Part shown: positions 30,920 through 39,700 of the stretch, piece by piece
Layout of the letters: each line of letters opens with the position of its first letter
Position numbering within the stretch: the stretch's first letter is position 1
Assembly: GCA_019636015.1 (NCBI GenBank)
Contig: JAHBYJ010000001.1
Coordinates: 1-64,000 of the forward strand
Direction of reading: 5' to 3'
Length of the DNA stretch: 64,000 bases
Source: Parvibaculaceae bacterium
Lineage (GTDB): Bacteria > Pseudomonadota > Alphaproteobacteria > Parvibaculales > Parvibaculaceae
Made by a program: the position numbers and the translations under genes
Notes under the pieces: model-generated
What the model was told of the DNA's origin: nothing
What the model saw: the letters and a program-made list of their open reading frames with translations, nothing else
Databases searched by the model: none

Positions 30920-32691
30920 CGCTCGATCAGGGATTGGCCTTCGGCATCCTGGCGCTCGCGCTCGTGCTTTTCGCATCGGGCCGCTTCCGCCATGACGTCG
31001 TGGCCCTGATCGCCCTGATCGCCGTCTCCCTGGCAGGCCTTGTGGGCCCGAACCAGATCCTGTCCGGTTTCGGCCACCCCGCCGTCATCACCGTGGCCGC
31101 CGTTCTCGTCGTGTCGGAAGCCCTGCGCAGCTCTGGCCTCGTCGATGTGGTGGTGCAGCGCATATTGCCCCTCACGCGAACGACGACCGGCCATATCGGC
31201 ATCATGACGGCCGTCGTCGCCCTCGCTTCCTCCTTCATGAACAATGTCGGCGCGCTGGCCGTGATGCTGCCCGTGGCACTTGCCACGGCGGCGGAACGGG
31301 GAAGGCCCGCCGCGATCATTCTCATGCCGATCGCCTTCGGCTCCATGCTCGGCGGCATGATCACGCTGATCGGCACGCCGCCGAACATCATCATCGCAAG
31401 TTTCCGGGGAAGCTACAGCGACGGCCCCTTCGGCATGTTCGACTTCGCCTGGGTCGGCCTTCCCGTCGCCATCATCGGCATCCTCTTCATCGCGCTCGGC
31501 GGCTGGCGCCTCATTCCCCGCGAGCGCAAGGGCGGCGCCTCGCCCGAGGAAATGTTCAGCATCGAGGAATATGTGATCGAGGTGAAGGTGGGCGAGAAGA
31601 GCCCGCTTGCCGGAAAGCGCGTCACGCATCTCGAACTCGCGACAGGCGAAGACATAACGCTCGCGGCGCGGGTCCGCAGCGACGGACAGCTGACGCGGCC
31701 CGAGTCCTGGCAGCCCATCGAGGCGGGCGACATCTTCATTCTGCGTGCCGATCCGGCCGATCTCGGCGACCTGCTCGACAAGCACGGCCTCGAACTGGCC
31801 CCTTCCAGCGAAGAAGAGCATGCGGAGATCAAGAGTGCCGACCTGCGCCTTTCGGAAGCAATCGTCGGGCCGAATTCAGCTCTTACAGGCTTCGGGCCGC
31901 GGACGCTGACGCGCATGTCGCAGGGACGCTACAAGCTTTTCGCCGTAGCGCGGCGGGGCCAGCCGATCAGCGGCCGCCTGCATAATGTGCGGTTTCAGAC
32001 CGGCGACGTTCTCCTGCTGCAGACCGCGGAGGATCAGGACCCGGCTCTTTCAAGCGAACTCGGCCTCTTGCCGCTGCCCGAGCGCGGCCTGCGGCTCGGC
32101 GGCGGCCGGAAGCTCGGCATCGCTTTCGCGATTTTTGCAGGCGCCATCGGCCTTTCCATGGCCGGTATCCTTCCCATCGCCGTCGCCTTCCTGGCCGCCA
32201 TCGTTCTCTATCTTCTCACCGGCATCCTGCCGCTGCGCGATCTCTACCGGCATATCGACTGGACGATCATCGTGCTTCTCGGCGCCATGATCCCCGTCGG
32301 CCAGGCCTTGCAGAACACGGGCGCCGACCGCCTGATCGCGGAAAGCATCGTCGGGCTGGCCGGCACATTGCCGCTCTGGGCGCTGATCGCGCTGCTTCTC
32401 GTCGTCACCATGGCGATCACCGACATCATCAACAATGCCGCGACCGCGCTCATCATGGCGCCGATCTCCATCGCGATCGCCCAGGCGCTCGATGTGAACC
32501 CGGACGCGTTCCTCATGACGGTCGCGATCGGCGCAAGCTGTTCCTTCCTGACGCCGATCGGGCATCAGTCGAACACGCTCGTCATGGGACCGGGGGGATA
32601 CAGATTTTCGGATTACTGGCGGCTCGGCCTGCCGCTCGAGATTGTGGTGACGCTTGTCGCCGTGCCCGCGATCCTGCTGATCTGGACCTGA
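30916..32691 (+). CDS. SLC13 family permease with two TrkA-C (RCK_C) domains
   Basis: A 591-residue transporter. About five hydrophobic segments lie before residue 210 with SSFMNNVGALAVMLPVA and GTPPNI, the paired hairpin signatures of the SLC13/ArsB superfamily. Two regulatory TrkA-C domains are inserted at about 208-290 and 305-375, and a second membrane half follows with ITDIINNAATALIMAPI and LTPIGHQSN. Such proteins carry dicarboxylates, sulfate or similar anions. Translational coupling to the epoxide hydrolase gene suggests import of a related acid or export of a product (inference). Confidence 0.9.
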   Translation: MTLDQGLAFGILALALVLFASGRFRHDVVALIALIAVSLAGLVGPNQILSGFGHPAVITVAAVLVVSEALRSSGLVDVVVQRILPLTRTTTGHIGIMTAVVALASSFMNNVGALAVMLPVALATAAERGRPAAIILMPIAFGSMLGGMITLIGTPPNIIIASFRGSYSDGPFGMFDFAWVGLPVAIIGILFIALGGWRLIPRERKGGASPEEMFSIEEYVIEVKVGEKSPLAGKRVTHLELATGEDITLAARVRSDGQLTRPESWQPIEAGDIFILRADPADLGDLLDKHGLELAPSSEEEHAEIKSADLRLSEAIVGPNSALTGFGPRTLTRMSQGRYKLFAVARRGQPISGRLHNVRFQTGDVLLLQTAEDQDPALSSELGLLPLPERGLRLGGGRKLGIAFAIFAGAIGLSMAGILPIAVAFLAAIVLYLLTGILPLRDLYRHIDWTIIVLLGAMIPVGQALQNTGADRLIAESIVGLAGTLPLWALIALLLVVTMAITDIINNAATALIMAPISIAIAQALDVNPDAFLMTVAIGASCSFLTPIGHQSNTLVMGPGGYRFSDYWRLGLPLEIVVTLVAVPAILLIWT

Positions 32692-33222
32692 TCAGATGCG
32701 GGCGGGAACGCCCGCGCCGATGTCGATCCAGCTCGTATTCTCGTAACCGAGAATTTCGTAGGGGCCCGGATCGTAGACGAGAGATTCCAGCGTGCCGAAA
32801 TAGGAGATGATCATCCAGCGTCCGGACGGGGAATGGCGCATGGGCAGTGTCAGCACTTCCACGCGCTCGATGAGATTCTCGCGGCGGCTGCGAATGAGAT
32901 TCCACCGTCCGCAAGGCGTCGAGATCTGGAGTCTGATCAAGTTGAGATAATCGGGCCGGATCTGCGGCTGCATGAGATCGAGCGCATTGCTGCCGGTCGG
33001 ATCGAAGCCGAGCGCACGGCAGACCGCCGTGCCGGCGAGACGCTGCAAGATAAGATCGTCCGAGACGACTTCGAGAATGGTCACTGCCGGCATCAGCGCG
33101 GCAATGCGGCCCGGGCTGAAATCGCCCCGCTCGGGAACGAAATCCCGCTTCGGCAGACTGTCCCAGTACCCGAAAAAGGTTCGGGCACCTGCGGTCTGCA
33201 ACACATCTGGCTCGGCAAGCAT
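32692..33222 (-). CDS. PAS-like domain protein of unknown function
   Basis: A 176-residue protein resembling the alphaproteobacterial single-PAS family often annotated as DUF1457/PAS_5. Features seen are FGYWDSLPKRDFVPERGDFSP near residue 16, the central LQRLAGTAVCRALGFDPTG, and LTLPMRHSPSGRWMIISYFG. No output domain is present, so it may be a small sensor partner. It begins one base from the end of the convergent SLC13 gene and has no same-strand partner within 89 bases. Confidence 0.75.
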   Translation of the reverse strand: MLAEPDVLQTAGARTFFGYWDSLPKRDFVPERGDFSPGRIAALMPAVTILEVVSDDLILQRLAGTAVCRALGFDPTGSNALDLMQPQIRPDYLNLIRLQISTPCGRWNLIRSRRENLIERVEVLTLPMRHSPSGRWMIISYFGTLESLVYDPGPYEILGYENTSWIDIGAGVPARI

Positions 33223-33311
33223 GAACTGCCCTGGCGCGGTGAGAACCGGAACGACAGGTCAAGTTCTAGGCAATCATGCTTAACGGCAAGTGAATCGCGC
33301 GCGCCGCGGGA

Positions 33312-34271
33312 TCAGGACAGGCCGAGGCGTCCCATTGCGAGAAATTTCTCGCGGCGGGTGCGGCGGAGGGAGTCGGCATCGAGCTTTTCGAGCCCCTTGA
33401 GCTCCTCGGCCACGGCGTCGCCCGCTTCCTTGATCATCTGGTTCCGCTCGCGATGGGCGCCGCCCACAGGCTCCGGCAATACACGGTCGATCACACCGAG
33501 TTCATGCAGGTTCTGCGCGGTGATCTTCATGGCGGTTGCCGCATCCTTGGCCTTGTCGGAACTCCGCCACAGAATGGACGAGGCTCCCTCGGGCGAGATC
33601 ACGCTGTAGATCGAATGCTCGAGCATCAGCACACGGTTGCCGCAGGCGAGCGCCACCGCGCCGCCCGAGCCGCCTTCGCCGATCACGACCGAGACGAGAG
33701 GCACGCCGAGCGAGAGGCAGCGATCCGTCGACCGCGCGATCGCCTCGGCGACGCTGCGCTCTTCGCTTTCCATGCCCGGATAGGCGCCCGACGTATCGAC
33801 AAGGGTCACCACCGGAATCTGGAAGCGTTCCGCCATGTCCATGAGGCGGATCGCCTTGCGATAGCCCTCGGGCTTCGCCATGCCGAAATTGTGCTTGATG
33901 CGGCCCTTCGTGTCCGAGCCCTTTTCATGGCCGATGAAGATGGCCGAGCGGCCGCGGAACCGGCCGATGCCACCGACGATCGCCGCGTCCTCGCCGAACA
34001 CACGGTCGCCGGCTAGCGGTGTGAAATCCTCGACCAGCCTCTCGACGTAATCGAGGAAATGCGGCCGCGCCGGATGCCGCGCCACCTGAACCTTCTGCCA
34101 GGGCGTAAGCGAACTGTAGGTGTCCTGAAGGAGCTGGGCCGCCTTGAGCTCCAGCTTGGCAACCTCGTCGCCGATGCTGACCGACGGATCTTCCTGGGCG
34201 AGGAGCCGGAGCTCCTGCACCTTGCCTTCCAGTTCGGCTATCGGCTTCTCGAAGTCGAGATAGGTATGCAT
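33312..34271 (-). CDS. accA: acetyl-CoA carboxylase carboxyltransferase subunit alpha
   Basis: A 319-residue subunit of the carboxyltransferase that makes malonyl-CoA for fatty acid synthesis. The family N-terminus MHTYLDFEKPIAELEGKV is clear, followed by the crotonase-like core with VVTLVDTSGAYPG and SVVIGEGGSGGAVAL. The start at 34271 gives the usual length; a longer reading to 34490 is not family-like. A TTGACA-based promoter lies about 85-115 bases upstream. Confidence 0.97.
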   Translation of the reverse strand: MHTYLDFEKPIAELEGKVQELRLLAQEDPSVSIGDEVAKLELKAAQLLQDTYSSLTPWQKVQVARHPARPHFLDYVERLVEDFTPLAGDRVFGEDAAIVGGIGRFRGRSAIFIGHEKGSDTKGRIKHNFGMAKPEGYRKAIRLMDMAERFQIPVVTLVDTSGAYPGMESEERSVAEAIARSTDRCLSLGVPLVSVVIGEGGSGGAVALACGNRVLMLEHSIYSVISPEGASSILWRSSDKAKDAATAMKITAQNLHELGVIDRVLPEPVGGAHRERNQMIKEAGDAVAEELKGLEKLDADSLRRTRREKFLAMGRLGLS

Positions 34272-34355
34272 TGCGTCCCGGATACTCCCCGCGGACCGCC
34301 ACGGGCGGAACCGGCCATGGGCCTCGAGGGGCCCCCTCATATGCAAGTGCGCGGC

Positions 34356-34384
34356 ACACTGGCCCGCCCCCGCGCCCTTGTCAA
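34356..34384 (-). promoter_or_regulatory. probable promoter of accA
   Basis: On the minus strand TTGACA (34379-34384) and, after 17 bases, CAGTGT (34356-34361). The -35 is perfect and the spacing right, but the -10 is weak. It is back to back with the ECF41-type promoter of the neighbouring module. Confidence 0.45.
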
Positions 34385-34444
34385 CCTGCCGTTGCATATG
34401 AGGAATCGGCGGATTCCTGCGCTTCCCGCAGCGTGGCCCCGGCC

Positions 34445-34471
34445 TGTCACAAACAGGCCCGCCGTCTCGTC
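34445..34471 (+). promoter_or_regulatory. ECF41-type promoter (TGTCACA / CGTC)
   Basis: TGTCACA (34445-34451) is followed after 16 bases by CGTC (34468-34471). These are the -35 and -10 elements reported for promoters of group ECF41 sigma factors. It lies 37 bases upstream of the first gene of a module whose last gene encodes an ECF41 sigma factor, so positive autoregulation of the operon is likely. Confidence 0.82.
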
Positions 34472-34507
34472 TTCGAGGGAGGAAAGTCACAACCCCAGGA
34501 GCCCTTG

Positions 34508-34921
34508 ATGCCCCCGAGCGCCCTTCGCCACCCGCCTCTCAAGACGGCAGCCCTTGGCCTCTTCGCCATAATCTGGCTCGGCAACGGACTATGGATGCTG
34601 GCCGACCCGGCAGGCTGGTATGCGAGCGTGGCCGGCGTCCCCAATACAGGCCCCTACAACCCGCATTTCGTGCGCGATATCGGCTGCGCCTATCTGATGC
34701 TGGGGCTTCTCAGCCTCGGGGCAATCCGCTGGCCTTCCGCCGCCCTGCCGCTGCTCGGCGCCGTGACGCTCTATCTCACCCTCCATGCCCTCCTGCATGT
34801 CTGGGACATAGCCGCGGCGAGGCTTCCGCTTTCTCACCTGCTGATCGACCTCCCCGGCGTGTTCGCGCCGCCCGTGATCGCGGCTGCGCTTGCCTGGTGG
34901 TGCGCCCCGAAAACCAACTGA
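34508..34921 (+). CDS. small four-helix membrane protein in the ECF41 module
   Basis: A 137-residue protein with four hydrophobic segments (about 12-32, 55-75, 78-98 and 110-130) and a conserved-looking NPHFVRDIGCAYLMLG between the first and second. No named family is certain; the layout is DoxX-like or of a small DUF membrane family. The ATG at 34508 follows AGGAG and lies just downstream of the ECF41-type promoter. It is the first gene of a three-gene unit with the CMD-like protein and the sigma factor. Confidence 0.75.
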   Translation: MPPSALRHPPLKTAALGLFAIIWLGNGLWMLADPAGWYASVAGVPNTGPYNPHFVRDIGCAYLMLGLLSLGAIRWPSAALPLLGAVTLYLTLHALLHVWDIAAARLPLSHLLIDLPGVFAPPVIAAALAWWCAPKTN

Positions 34922-34946
34922 CCCCGCCAAAGGAAAGGAGATCGCC

Positions 34947-35495
34947 ATGTTCGGATTCATTGCCCGCCGCCTCATCGCCTTTCAGGAAAGGATGACCGGC
35001 CAGAGCGCAGACTATATGCGCGACATCCACGAAGGCTCGCCCGGCGTCTTCTGGCGCTTCGCGATTGCCTCCTCGCTCTACCACTATTCGAAGGCGCTGC
35101 CGCTCGAGGTCTATAGCGTTGCGGGTCTCGCCGCTGTCCGCGCGGAAGATTGCGGTCCCTGCGTCCAGATTGCCGTGAACCTGTCGCTGAAGGCCGGCGT
35201 CGCGCCCGACGTCATTCGCGCAGCCGCGACAGGCGCCGTCGAGGACCTCAATGACGACAATCGTCTTGCCTATGAATTCGCCTATGCCGTTGCGACCCAG
35301 GACATTCAGGCGGAAGGCCTGCGCCCCGAGGTCGAGCGGCGCTGGGGCAAGGCCGGTCTCGCCGAGATTGCCTTCGCCGTCGCCAATACCCGCTCCTATC
35401 CCACGCTGAAGCGCGCCATGGGCTATGCTCAGACCTGCCGGCGCGTGGTGATCGGCGGCGTGACGTCCGAAGCGCGCCCGAGGGAAGCGGCATGA
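34947..35495 (+). CDS. carboxymuconolactone decarboxylase-like (AhpD-like) protein
   Basis: A 182-residue protein of the CMD/AhpD superfamily. The redox motif ExxCxxC is present as EDCGPC with C69 and C72, which points to thiol-disulfide or peroxidase-linked activity rather than true decarboxylation. An excellent AAAGGAAAGGAG precedes the ATG at 34947. CMD-like genes are the typical targets of ECF41 sigma factors, and this one overlaps the sigma gene by four bases. Confidence 0.88.
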   Translation: MFGFIARRLIAFQERMTGQSADYMRDIHEGSPGVFWRFAIASSLYHYSKALPLEVYSVAGLAAVRAEDCGPCVQIAVNLSLKAGVAPDVIRAAATGAVEDLNDDNRLAYEFAYAVATQDIQAEGLRPEVERRWGKAGLAEIAFAVANTRSYPTLKRAMGYAQTCRRVVIGGVTSEARPREAA

Positions 35496-36388
35496 ACAAG
35501 AACGACACAGACCAGGCATCCGGCGAGGAGGCATTCGAGCGGCATCGCGCGCGCGCCTTCAAGGTCGCCTATCGCATTCTCGGTTCCGTCGCCGATGCCG
35601 AGGATGTGGTGCAGGAAGCCTGGCTGCGCTGGCAGAACACGGATCGGGCAGGCATCCGCAATCTCGAAGCCTGGCTCGTGACCACGGTCGCGCGGATCGG
35701 TATCGATCAGCTCAGAAGCGCACGCGCCCGGCGCGAAATATATGTCGGCCCCTGGCTGCCCGAACCGATCGTCGAACTCGCGGATGCGCAGGACGCCTCT
35801 CCGGAGGACCGCGTCGCCCTTGCCGACGATATCTCGATCGCGCTGCTGCACATGCTCGAACGGCTTTCACCGGAAGAGCGCGCCGCCTTCCTGCTGCACG
35901 AGACCTTCGACTATGGCTATGGCGAGCTTGCCGCCCTGCTCGGCAAATCGGAAGCCGCCTGCCGCCAGACGGTGAGCCGGGCGCGCAAGCGTGTGCGCGA
36001 CGCCCATCCCCGTTTCAATGCGGACGCCCGTGAACACCGCCGGCTTGCGACAGCGCTCGGCAGCGCCATTGCCTCCGCCAATCCGCAGGCAGTGATCGAA
36101 TGCATGAGCGAAGACGTGGTGTTCTATTCGGATGGCGGCGGCAAGGTGATCGCCGCCCTCAATCCGCTCTACGGCTCGGACAATGTGAGCCGCTTCCTCC
36201 TCGGTGTCGCAAGAAAGGCGAAGGGCCTGATGACCTTGCGCCCGGCGCTTGTGAACGGCGAGCCGGGGCTTCTTCTGCTGGTGGATGAAAAGCTCGAAAC
36301 GGTCGTGACATTCGCCGTGGAGGCCGGGCGCATCACGACGATCTATGCGATGCGCAATCCGGACAAGCTGACGCGCGTGCGGCTTTAG
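35492..36388 (+). CDS. ECF41 group RNA polymerase sigma factor with SnoaL-like C-terminal domain
   Basis: A 298-residue sigma factor. Regions 2 and 4 span about 10-170 (AFKVAYRILGSVADAEDVVQ; the HTH is near YGELAALLGKSEAACRQ). The ECF41 hallmarks are all present: the linker WLPEP (88-92), DGGGK (214-218) and NPDKL (289-293) in the fused NTF2/SnoaL-like domain. In studied members that domain both inhibits and activates the sigma factor, in place of an anti-sigma protein; none is encoded nearby here. Start overlaps the CMD-like gene (ATGA). Confidence 0.95.
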   Translation: MNKNDTDQASGEEAFERHRARAFKVAYRILGSVADAEDVVQEAWLRWQNTDRAGIRNLEAWLVTTVARIGIDQLRSARARREIYVGPWLPEPIVELADAQDASPEDRVALADDISIALLHMLERLSPEERAAFLLHETFDYGYGELAALLGKSEAACRQTVSRARKRVRDAHPRFNADAREHRRLATALGSAIASANPQAVIECMSEDVVFYSDGGGKVIAALNPLYGSDNVSRFLLGVARKAKGLMTLRPALVNGEPGLLLLVDEKLETVVTFAVEAGRITTIYAMRNPDKLTRVRL

Positions 36389-36392
36389 CGGT

Positions 36393-37352
36393 TCAGGACG
36401 CCTTGCCCTTCTTGGCAAGCGGGTGATGCGTCTGCACGAGGTCCTTCAGCCGCTCGTCCAGCACATGCGTATAGATCTGCGTCGTGGAAATGTCGGCATG
36501 GCCGAGCATCTGCTGCACGGCGCGAAGATCGGCGCCGTTCGCGAGAAGGTGGCTTGCAAAGGCGTGGCGCAGCGTATGCGGCGAAACCCGCGTCGGATCG
36601 AGCCCGGCGGAGATCGCGAGATCCTTCAGCAATTGCGCAAAACGGTGCCGCGTCAAATGGCCCTGCCGTCCGCGCGAGGGGAACAGCCATGGCGATACAT
36701 GATCGCCGAGCCGCATGGTCCTGAGCGGCAGATAGGCGTCGATCGCCGCCCGCGCCGTTTCGGACAGCGGCACGAGGCGCTCGCGCCCGCCCTTGCCGCT
36801 CACGGCAAGGAAACGCTCCTCGCCGCGCACCGCCGTCAGCGGCAGGCCGACAAGTTCGGAGACGCGAAGACCCGTCGCATAGAGAACTTCCATGAGGCAG
36901 ACGAGCCGCGCGCGCTTGTAGGCAAGCACAGCCTCTTCCTGGGTGCGTCCGTCTTCGGCGCGCTGGGCGGCGGCAAGAAGCGCATCGACCTCTTCCACCG
37001 ACAATGTCTTCGGCAGGGGCCGCGCGCGGCGCGGTCCTTCGATGGAGCCGCAGGGATCGTCCTTGCGAACGCCCTCGGCGAAAAGAAATCCGTGAAACTG
37101 GCGGAGCGCCGAGAGCCGCCGCGCCGCCGTCGAGGCGGAGAGACCCTGCTCCGTCAGCCCTTCGAGATAGTCGCGGATGTCGCGCGTGGTCGCCGCATCG
37201 AGCGCGCGGCCGCGCGAGGTCAGAAACCCGTCAAAGTCCTTCAGGTCGCGTTCATAGGCATCGAGCGTGTTGCGGGCCGCGCCGCGCTCGGCACTGAGCA
37301 TTTCCAGAAAGGCATCGATGTGATGCCGGTGCGACCGTGACTCTTTCGACAT
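36393..37352 (-). CDS. xerD: site-specific tyrosine recombinase XerD
   Basis: A 319-residue recombinase that with XerC resolves chromosome dimers at dif. The N-terminal SAM-like domain (1-110) is followed by the catalytic part with Arg in YATGLRVSELVGL, the HxLRH box in HTLRHAFASHLL, GH in MLGHADISTTQ and the nucleophile Tyr in QIYTHV. Position between accA and the aroK region is the conserved chromosomal place of xerD in alphaproteobacteria, so it is not a phage integrase. GAGGTGA precedes the ATG at 37352. Confidence 0.94.
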   Translation of the reverse strand: MSKESRSHRHHIDAFLEMLSAERGAARNTLDAYERDLKDFDGFLTSRGRALDAATTRDIRDYLEGLTEQGLSASTAARRLSALRQFHGFLFAEGVRKDDPCGSIEGPRRARPLPKTLSVEEVDALLAAAQRAEDGRTQEEAVLAYKRARLVCLMEVLYATGLRVSELVGLPLTAVRGEERFLAVSGKGGRERLVPLSETARAAIDAYLPLRTMRLGDHVSPWLFPSRGRQGHLTRHRFAQLLKDLAISAGLDPTRVSPHTLRHAFASHLLANGADLRAVQQMLGHADISTTQIYTHVLDERLKDLVQTHHPLAKKGKAS

Positions 37353-37369
37353 TCAACTCACCTCTTCAC

Positions 37370-39313
37370 TCAACCGCGACCGGCGCTGCTCCGCGCCATG
37401 AGGGCCTCCAGAGCAAGGCGCCGCGCCTCGCTTTCGAGCCGGACCGTTCTCAGGCTCGATACGGCTTGCGCCGCCGCGCGCGGGTGCACGGAGCCTGCTT
37501 CCTTCCCCCCCATGACATCGAGCGCGATCATGACCGTCTCGCCGACGGACCCCTTCTGGCTCGATGCGTTCAACTGATTCAGCAGCGCTTCAGGCGGCAC
37601 ATGGCCCGAAAGTGCACCGCGGGCATCGAGCAGCGCGTCCCAGACGACGGAATCGAGCTGGAACCCGAGCGCCTCGAGCAGCATCGCCTCGCTTGCCGCG
37701 TAGGCGCGTGTCTGCGCGACGCCGGATTTCAGATCGCTCGCGATCTCTGCCGATACTTTCGCACTATCGAAGGCCTGTGGCGAGCCGCTTGCGATGCGCA
37801 TCAGCCCTTCGAGCTCGCGCAGGTCGCGCCCGAGCATCTGCCCGCCGGACGACATCAGCGACAGCCACTCCTGCGCCTTGTTCCGCTCGCCAAGCGCGAT
37901 GAAGGCCCGGACGGCGGCCGGCGCCATGGGCCGCAACGCGTCGGACGGCACAAGCGCCTCGAGATCGGGATAGAGCGCCTCGATCGTCGGATAATAGAGG
38001 CCGGCCGATTCCGCCGTGGCGAAGGCGAGCCGGAAAAGCTGCATTCGCTCGTCCGCCGCCACCGCATTGCCGATCGCCTGGAAGATCATCGCGCGGCGAA
38101 GCGGCGAGGGCTCGGGAATATCGGAAGTCAGAAGCCCAGCCATCTGCTCGGGCGTGAAACTCGGCCGCGAATAGAAGGCGGCAAGCGAGCGCCCGTCGAT
38201 CAGGCCGTAGGAAGCGGCGCGCTCAGCCGCCACCACCTTCATCTCGTCGGAAATCGAGGCATCGTCGAGAAAGGCGGGCAGCAGCGCCGGCTCCGATATT
38301 TCAACCGCGTCTTCCGGGAGCTCGCGTTTGGCGAGCTTGTAGAAGGCATAATTCATGATGCTGAGGCCGTTCGGCTCCGGCGCGCGCAGGACGATGCCGA
38401 GCGCCGCCTCGCTGGCAAGCGAATAGAACAGCGCATCGTCCATGCCTTCTTCGCGCGCGAGATCGAGCGTGAGGCTCGCGATCTCCGTATTGCCCGCCGC
38501 AATCTGGCAATAGGTGCTGAGCTTGACCGAAAAGGCGGACATAGCGTCATGCGCCGGGTCGCGGCCGGGAGGAATGTCCTTCAGCGCCTCGCAGGCGAGC
38601 CGCTCATCGGCCTGCGCAAGCGCGGCCCGGGCAAGCCCGGCGGCGACGGCGGGCGGGCGCTCATTGCCGGCGGCCATGGCGAGTTCGAGGGCCGCCTGGG
38701 TGTGGCCCGCGGCAATCAGCCGGTCGATCCGCATCGCATGAAGCGAGGTGCCGCCGCCCGAGGGAGGCTGCGCGCCTGTCAGCAGAAGACGGCGTGCGAG
38801 GTCGTTCATTACCGGCGAGGCGCCGGGCACGGGCAGCCGCGCGAGGTAACTGTCGATATCGGCCCGGGAAGCGCCGCGCCACATATCCGGCCCGAAGCCG
38901 CCCTGTTGCGGGCTGAGGAGCCCCGAGGTGGAGGCATCGACTCCCGAAAGGGTGCCCATCTCGATGCCGCTGCCGCGCTGGCCCGGGATGGCGCTCAGAG
39001 TCTGGACACTGGGTTCGACGGGCTGGCTGCCACTCGGGAAGAACTGGGTCGGCTCCTCCGGATCGGTGGCGGGGGTGCCGGGATAGGCGGCCCCATAGCC
39101 GGGAGGCACGATGCGCCGGGGGCCTTCCGCGCCGGAGGCCCGAGGATCTGCGAGATTTTGCGGGCCGGGGCTCGTGGGCACCGCGCCGGCCGGCGCCTGC
39201 AGGACATTCGTTTCCTGGGCCGAAAGCGGCGCCGCCACCGGCGACAGCAAGGCGGCCAGCGCAAATCCGGCGGCGAGGGACCGCCTGCCGGGCTTAGCGC
39301 GGAAACTGGTCAT
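37370..39313 (-). CDS. large exported protein of unknown function
   Basis: A 647-residue protein with a clear signal peptide (basic MTSFRAKPGRRS, a hydrophobic core, cleavage near LSAQ), a Pro/Gly/Gln-rich linker (about 35-120), then mostly helical, Ala/Leu-rich sequence that could form TPR-like superhelices. No catalytic motif is seen. It is probably periplasmic or outer-membrane attached. Proteins of this kind occur between xerD and aroK in related genomes (from memory, not checked). The start at 39313 lies inside the end of the upstream 47-codon gene, so the two are coupled. Confidence 0.75.
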   Translation of the reverse strand: MTSFRAKPGRRSLAAGFALAALLSPVAAPLSAQETNVLQAPAGAVPTSPGPQNLADPRASGAEGPRRIVPPGYGAAYPGTPATDPEEPTQFFPSGSQPVEPSVQTLSAIPGQRGSGIEMGTLSGVDASTSGLLSPQQGGFGPDMWRGASRADIDSYLARLPVPGASPVMNDLARRLLLTGAQPPSGGGTSLHAMRIDRLIAAGHTQAALELAMAAGNERPPAVAAGLARAALAQADERLACEALKDIPPGRDPAHDAMSAFSVKLSTYCQIAAGNTEIASLTLDLAREEGMDDALFYSLASEAALGIVLRAPEPNGLSIMNYAFYKLAKRELPEDAVEISEPALLPAFLDDASISDEMKVVAAERAASYGLIDGRSLAAFYSRPSFTPEQMAGLLTSDIPEPSPLRRAMIFQAIGNAVAADERMQLFRLAFATAESAGLYYPTIEALYPDLEALVPSDALRPMAPAAVRAFIALGERNKAQEWLSLMSSGGQMLGRDLRELEGLMRIASGSPQAFDSAKVSAEIASDLKSGVAQTRAYAASEAMLLEALGFQLDSVVWDALLDARGALSGHVPPEALLNQLNASSQKGSVGETVMIALDVMGGKEAGSVHPRAAAQAVSSLRTVRLESEARRLALEALMARSSAGRG

Positions 39314-39437
39314 TCGGGAGAACCTTCTCCACCGATCCGGCCTGCGGCTCCACAGCCCGGTCCAGATAAAACAGCCCGCCCGCGAAAACCGCCACCACGA
39401 CGGCGGCAATGACGAGAAAGCCAGTAGCACGGCTCAT
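39294..39437 (-). CDS. 47-residue single-span membrane protein
   Basis: A small protein with one hydrophobic segment (ATGFLVIAAVVVAVFAGGLF) and a short polar tail. AGAGGAAAT precedes the ATG at 39437. Its last 20 bases overlap the start of the 647-residue exported protein gene in another frame, which points to translational coupling. Function unknown; it may be a partner or anchor of that protein (inference). Confidence 0.6.
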   Translation of the reverse strand: MSRATGFLVIAAVVVAVFAGGLFYLDRAVEPQAGSVEKVLPNDQFPR

Positions 39438-39700
39438 GATATTTCCTCTTCTGGGGCCTTCATGGGACCCTTCGGGTTCATGCCGCCGGAACAGAGTCTG
39501 AGCTTTAGGGCCCGCTTGCGGCGAAATTTGGGCGCGACGCGGCGGTCCGAAAGCCTTATCTACAGCCCCGGCAAGGCTGCAACCCCGGCAACAATTGGCT
39601 ACCATGGCCGTCTTGCCCCGGAGTTCCGGCCGGAGACTAGGGCAACAAGGTTAAGACCGCCAGAACGGCCCCCAAACCGGCAAACGGACCGGAAGGGCCA

